64,000 nucleotides of DNA from NCBI GenBank assembly GCA_016218805.1, contig JACRCW010000031.1, positions 1 through 64,000 of the forward strand, read 5' to 3'. The notes below the pieces were generated by a model that saw only the letters and a program-made list of their open reading frames with translations, was not told the DNA's origin and did no database searches. This document shows positions 60,999 to 64,000 of this stretch, piece after piece. The stretch's first letter is position 1. The number at the start of each line of letters is the position of its first letter. This DNA comes from Deltaproteobacteria bacterium. GTDB lineage: Bacteria; Myxococcota; JACRCW01. A program made the translations under genes and the position numbers.

Positions 60999-61904
60999 AT
61001 GGCTGCCCGCCCCACCCGCCGTCTCACCCGGGAATCCATGGAGACGACGCTGGCCTCCACGGCCAGTGAGCCCCGGGTACCGTGCGTGACGGTGCTGAGC
61101 GGACCGGTGGCGGGGTTCACCGCCCGGCTCCCGGATGGCCGTCAGGTGGTGGGCCGGGACCAGGGATCCTGGCTGTGCGTGGATGAGGACGGCGTGTCCC
61201 GCGCGCATCTGGCGTTCCTGGTGGAGGGAATGCGGGTCCAGGCCCAGGACCTGGGCAGCACCAACGGGACGTTCTGCAACGGCCAGCCGCTCACCACGCG
61301 CGTCCTGCAAGACGGCGATCAGCTCCGCCTGGGCGAGACCACGTGCCTCAAGTTTGAGCACAAGACGACGACGGAACACGCGCTGCTGCAACGCCAGTAC
61401 GAGGCGGCGACCCACGACGCGCTCACCGGCTGCTTCAACCGCAAGTACCTGCTGGAGCGCCTCAGCGCGGAAGTGGCGTTCACCGCGCGCCACCCGCAGC
61501 CCCTGGCCGTCCTCATGGTGGACCTGGACCATTTCAAGAACGTCAATGACCAGCACGGCCACGCCGCCGGAGACCTGGTGCTCACGCGCGTGGCGCGCAT
61601 GATGAGTTCGCTGCTGCGCCTGGGGGACGTGCTGTGCCGCTACGGCGGTGAGGAGTTTGTCATCCTGCTGCGTGAGACCACCGTGCCCAGCGCCGTGCTC
61701 GCCGCCGAGCGCCTGCGCCGCGGTGTGGAGCACCTGGGCATTCCGCACGCGGGAACGGACCTGCGCGTCACGCTCAGCATTGGCGTAACAGGAACCGACG
61801 GCACCACGCCGGTCACCGCGCAGGCACTGCTGGATTGGGCAGACCACGCCCTGTACGCGGCCAAGAACGGCGGCCGGAACCGCGTGGTGGCACACACGCC
61901 GTGA
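60999..61904 (+). CDS. FHA-GGDEF diguanylate cyclase
   Basis: 301 residues. Residues about 35-125 are an FHA domain (VVGRDQGS, SRAHLAFLVEG, QDLGSTNGTFCNGQPL), which binds phosphothreonine. Residues 140-300 are a GGDEF domain with an intact active site (CRYGGEEFVILL), and RLGD five residues upstream is the inhibitory RxxD I-site. So it should make cyclic di-GMP, with product inhibition and input from a Ser/Thr kinase. ATG 60999 is chosen; TTG 60981 is possible. A shared terminator follows. Confidence 0.92.
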   Translation: MAARPTRRLTRESMETTLASTASEPRVPCVTVLSGPVAGFTARLPDGRQVVGRDQGSWLCVDEDGVSRAHLAFLVEGMRVQAQDLGSTNGTFCNGQPLTTRVLQDGDQLRLGETTCLKFEHKTTTEHALLQRQYEAATHDALTGCFNRKYLLERLSAEVAFTARHPQPLAVLMVDLDHFKNVNDQHGHAAGDLVLTRVARMMSSLLRLGDVLCRYGGEEFVILLRETTVPSAVLAAERLRRGVEHLGIPHAGTDLRVTLSIGVTGTDGTTPVTAQALLDWADHALYAAKNGGRNRVVAHTP

Positions 61905-61912
61905 AACACAGA

Positions 61913-61942
61913 GGCCCCGTCGGCGTGGTCGCGGACGGGGCC
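61913..61942. terminator. Bidirectional terminator between diguanylate cyclase and tRNA-Arg
   Basis: A perfect 9-bp inverted repeat, GGCCCCGTC (61913-61921) and GACGGGGCC (61934-61942), with a 12-base loop. The plus strand continues CCGGGGGTTTT; the minus strand continues TCTGTGTTT. It lies nine bases after the cyclase stop and 14 bases beyond the tRNA 3' end, so it can end both transcripts. Confidence 0.75.
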
Positions 61943-61955
61943 CCGGGGGTTTTCC

Positions 61956-62032
61956 TGGCGCGCGATGCAAGAGTCGAACTTGCGACCTACGGCTTCGGAG
62001 ACCGTCGCTCTATCCAGCTGAGCTAATCGCGC
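61956..62032 (-). tRNA. tRNA-Arg (anticodon CCG)
   Basis: 77 bases. The acceptor stem is GCGCGAT/ATCGCGC, the D-arm GCTC...GAGC, the anticodon stem-loop ACGGT-CTCCGAA-GCCGT, and the T-arm GCAAG-TTCGACT-CTTGC. CCG at the anticodon positions reads CGG (Arg). The 3' end is G followed by an encoded CCA. A promoter stands directly upstream. Confidence 0.95.
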
Positions 62033-62044
62033 ACGCGGCGCGCG

Positions 62045-62073
62045 CGTATACACCCCGTGCGGAGGGTGCGCAA
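62045..62073 (-). promoter_or_regulatory. Promoter of tRNA-Arg
   Basis: On the minus strand TTGCGC (62068-62073) and TATACG (62045-62050) are spaced by exactly 17 bases, a good match to a housekeeping sigma promoter, and the mature tRNA begins 12 bases after the -10. Confidence 0.6.
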
Positions 62074-62118
62074 CGCCGCAGCTTGCACGCCGCCCCTCCC
62101 TCTTGGAACATCCGCTCC

Positions 62119-62787
62119 ATGCTCCGCTCCGTCGCCATCCTGGTGTTGCTGGGCGCTGCCGCATGCCGTCCCGCGGCGCCCCCCAAAGACCCGCCCGCCC
62201 CGCGTGAGGGCGCCCTGCCCCCGCCCTTCAACTTTGCCGAAGCCGAGGCCGGCCTCCTGTTCTCCTACGTGGACGCTGCGGGCGCGGTGCGCAGCGCGGA
62301 CGCGCTCAAGGACGTCCCGGAGACGGCGCGCAAGAACCTGATGGTGGTGGACCTACGCAAGAGCCCGGAGGAGCGGATGGCGGACCGGTTTGTGTACTTT
62401 GCGGACGCCACCGTGAAGAACCCGGAGGGCAGCTTCACGGCGCTGCCGGTGAGCCGCTACCAGGCTCCGGCGGGAGGCGGGCCGGTGGAGAGCTTTGTCG
62501 CCGACACGCAGTCCCATGACGTGGTGGTCTACACGGCGGAATGGTGCGGCTTCTGCAAGAAGACCAAGGCGTTCCTCAAACAGAAGGGCGTCAGCTTCCG
62601 CGAACGCGACGTGGAGCGGGACCCCGGCGCGGAGCGCGAGCTGCAGGCCAAGGCAAAACGCGCGGGCGTGCGCGTGTCCGGCGTGCCGGTGACGGACTTC
62701 ATGGGCGAGCTGGTGATGGGCTTTGACCAGCCGCGGTTGGAGCGCCTCATCGCAGCGCGCGCGGCGGCACCGGCGCCGGCGCCGTGA
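62119..62787 (+). CDS. Lipoprotein with glutaredoxin-like domain
   Basis: 222 residues. A lipoprotein signal ends LLGAAAC (Cys about 16). Residues about 130-210 are a glutaredoxin/thioredoxin-fold domain: VVVYTAEWCGFCKKTKAFL with the CGFC redox pair, and VSGVPVTDFMGE with the cis-Pro. It should reduce or shuffle disulfides on the periplasmic side. Four bases separate its stop from that of the convergent dsbD. ATG 62119 is chosen because the signal peptide starts there. Confidence 0.85.
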   Translation: MLRSVAILVLLGAAACRPAAPPKDPPAPREGALPPPFNFAEAEAGLLFSYVDAAGAVRSADALKDVPETARKNLMVVDLRKSPEERMADRFVYFADATVKNPEGSFTALPVSRYQAPAGGGPVESFVADTQSHDVVVYTAEWCGFCKKTKAFLKQKGVSFRERDVERDPGAERELQAKAKRAGVRVSGVPVTDFMGELVMGFDQPRLERLIAARAAAPAPAP

Positions 62788-62791
62788 CCCG

Positions 62792-64000
62792 TCAGCGGAC
62801 CTTCTTCATCTCCGCCACAAATTCCGGCGCGGCAATGAACCCCTCCACGCGCGGGTCCTTCAGCAGGTTCCCCTGCGAGTCATAGAACACCACCGCGGGC
62901 AGCCCGACGATGCCGTAGCGCCGCCACAGGTCCGTCATCGCCTCCGTCATCTCGGTCGCATCCACCAGCGCGGGCACAAACCGCTGCGCCTCGTCGACAA
63001 ACGCGGGTTCCACGTAGGTCTTGTGCTCCAGCTCTTTGCAGGCCGCGCACCAGTCCGCACCAAAGTCGATCATCACCGGCTTGCCCAGCTCGCGGCCCGC
63101 TTTCACCGCCGCGTCGTGGTCGCGGTACCACGCCACCGTCGTGGGTTTGGGGGGCGCGTCGGCCCAGCCCACCAGCGTGACCAGGGCCAGCGTGGACAGC
63201 GCCAGGCCCGCGGCCTTGCGCACGCGCGGGGCGGTGCCCGCGTCCTTGAAGCTGAGGTGCAGCGCCCCCACCGCCACGCCCAACGCCAGCAGCGCCAGCC
63301 CGGCGGGCAGCGCCCAGGGGTGCGCGCCCACCTCGCGCATGGCGGAGGCCAGCGCCTTGACGTGCGGCTTCACCAGGTATGCGGCCGCGCCAATCATGGC
63401 CAGGCCCAGCACGCTCTTGACGGCCTCCATCCACCGCCCGCTGCGCGGCATGCGGGACAGCGCGCTGGAGAAGGTGCCCAGCACCAGGAACAACAGCCCC
63501 ATGCCCAGGCTGTAGGACGCCATGAGCACCGCGCCGCGGCCCGGCTCACCGGACTTGGAGATGAGGCTGAGGATCACCGCCAGCACGGGCCCCGTGCAGG
63601 GTGCGGCAATGACGCCGGCGGCCAGGCCCATGAGGAAGGCGCCGCGGAAGCCGGAACCGCCCACCTGGCTGAGCCGGTTCTGCACCGCGGGCGGCAGCGC
63701 CAGATCAAACGCGCCAAACATGGACGCCGCCATGGCCAGGCACAGCGCGCCAATGCCCAACACCACGGCGGGGATGGCCATCAGGCCGCCGGAGATGAAC
63801 CCCAGCGAGGCAAACGTCACGCCCAGGCCGGTGTACAGCGTGCTCATGCCCAGCACGTACGCCGCGGACAGGCCAAACGCCTGCAGGCGGCTGGTGGCCT
63901 GCCGCGCGCCGAAGATGGAGATGGTGATGGGGATGAGCGGGTAGACGCACGGGGAGAGGCTGGTCAGCAGCCCGGCCACAAAGCTCAGCCCCAGCGCCAC
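62792..64000 (-). CDS. dsbD: Thiol:disulfide interchange protein DsbD (partial, cut by window edge)
   Basis: 402 residues visible; the N-terminus may continue beyond 64000. The membrane domain has the two redox Cys in SPCVYPLIPITISIFG and IAAPCTGPVLAVILSL and about eight helices. A periplasmic thioredoxin domain follows with DFGADWCAACKELE and VGLPAVVFYD. DsbD passes electrons from cytoplasmic thioredoxin to periplasmic thiol proteins. The N-terminal DsbD alpha domain of E. coli is not visible and could be absent or lie off the window. It converges with the glutaredoxin-like lipoprotein. Confidence 0.93.
   Translation of the reverse strand: MALGLSFVAGLLTSLSPCVYPLIPITISIFGARQATSRLQAFGLSAAYVLGMSTLYTGLGVTFASLGFISGGLMAIPAVVLGIGALCLAMAASMFGAFDLALPPAVQNRLSQVGGSGFRGAFLMGLAAGVIAAPCTGPVLAVILSLISKSGEPGRGAVLMASYSLGMGLLFLVLGTFSSALSRMPRSGRWMEAVKSVLGLAMIGAAAYLVKPHVKALASAMREVGAHPWALPAGLALLALGVAVGALHLSFKDAGTAPRVRKAAGLALSTLALVTLVGWADAPPKPTTVAWYRDHDAAVKAGRELGKPVMIDFGADWCAACKELEHKTYVEPAFVDEAQRFVPALVDATEMTEAMTDLWRRYGIVGLPAVVFYDSQGNLLKDPRVEGFIAAPEFVAEMKKVR

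Overview
The window is a GC-rich stretch of bacterial chromosome that reads most naturally as Myxococcota (a myxobacterium-type deltaproteobacterium). This assignment is inferred. It rests on a ferrochelatase with an internal cysteine cluster, many lipoproteins with Cys-rich heads, a giant Ser/Thr kinase-ATPase fusion, FHA-GGDEF and PilZ proteins, a PhaR-type protein and a PASTA-tailed FtsI. No transposase, integrase, CRISPR array or rRNA was seen. All genes look intact apart from the last one, which the window edge cuts.

Left flank (1-25 kb). A stand-alone rplC (449-1180) ends at a strong hairpin terminator. It faces a minus-strand group: a GspE-N/GAF-like protein, uppP, a DUF1415 protein and a metallo-beta-lactamase protein with a cyclic-nucleotide-binding domain, with hemH further upstream. 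Then comes a surface/secretion block: a Ser-rich lipoprotein overlapping a collagen-like secreted protein, and a convergent ceramidase-like lipoprotein. An ABC1/UbiB kinase converges on and overlaps a 1313-residue Ser/Thr kinase carrying 45 consecutive prolines. After these lie an M23 peptidase coupled to a membrane protein, an exported SAM-hydrolase-family protein, a PHP-domain lipoprotein and a MORN-repeat lipoprotein.

Centre (25.3-43.6 kb, minus strand). This is a complete division and cell wall (dcw) cluster: mraZ-rsmH-ftsL-ftsI-murE-murF-mraY-murD-ftsW-murG-murC-murB-ddl-ftsQ-ftsA-ftsZ. Most neighbours are joined by ATGA or GTGA overlaps. Ten-base-phased GTGGG-like repeats upstream of mraZ look like the MraZ operator. 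MurE carries the DNPR motif of meso-diaminopimelate-adding enzymes.

Right flank (44-64 kb). This holds a secreted putative outer-membrane protein and tatA, a zinc-ribbon/repeat-protein pair, a PhaR-type regulator with a patatin-like lipase, a PfkB sugar kinase, and a HEAT-repeat protein followed by a degenerate HD-GYP protein. Next are carA with two small followers (one a DTW-domain tRNA-modification candidate), several small envelope proteins, PilZ and CBS proteins, and a LysM-NlpC/P60-like protein without a signal peptide. The window ends with an FHA-GGDEF diguanylate cyclase, a tRNA-Arg(CCG) with its own promoter, and a glutaredoxin-like lipoprotein convergent with dsbD.

Coding density is very high. 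The only stretches above about 300 bases without a gene are 1-448, 43584-44072 and 45426-45813. Because of the GC content, long antisense frames are everywhere and were treated as shadows.
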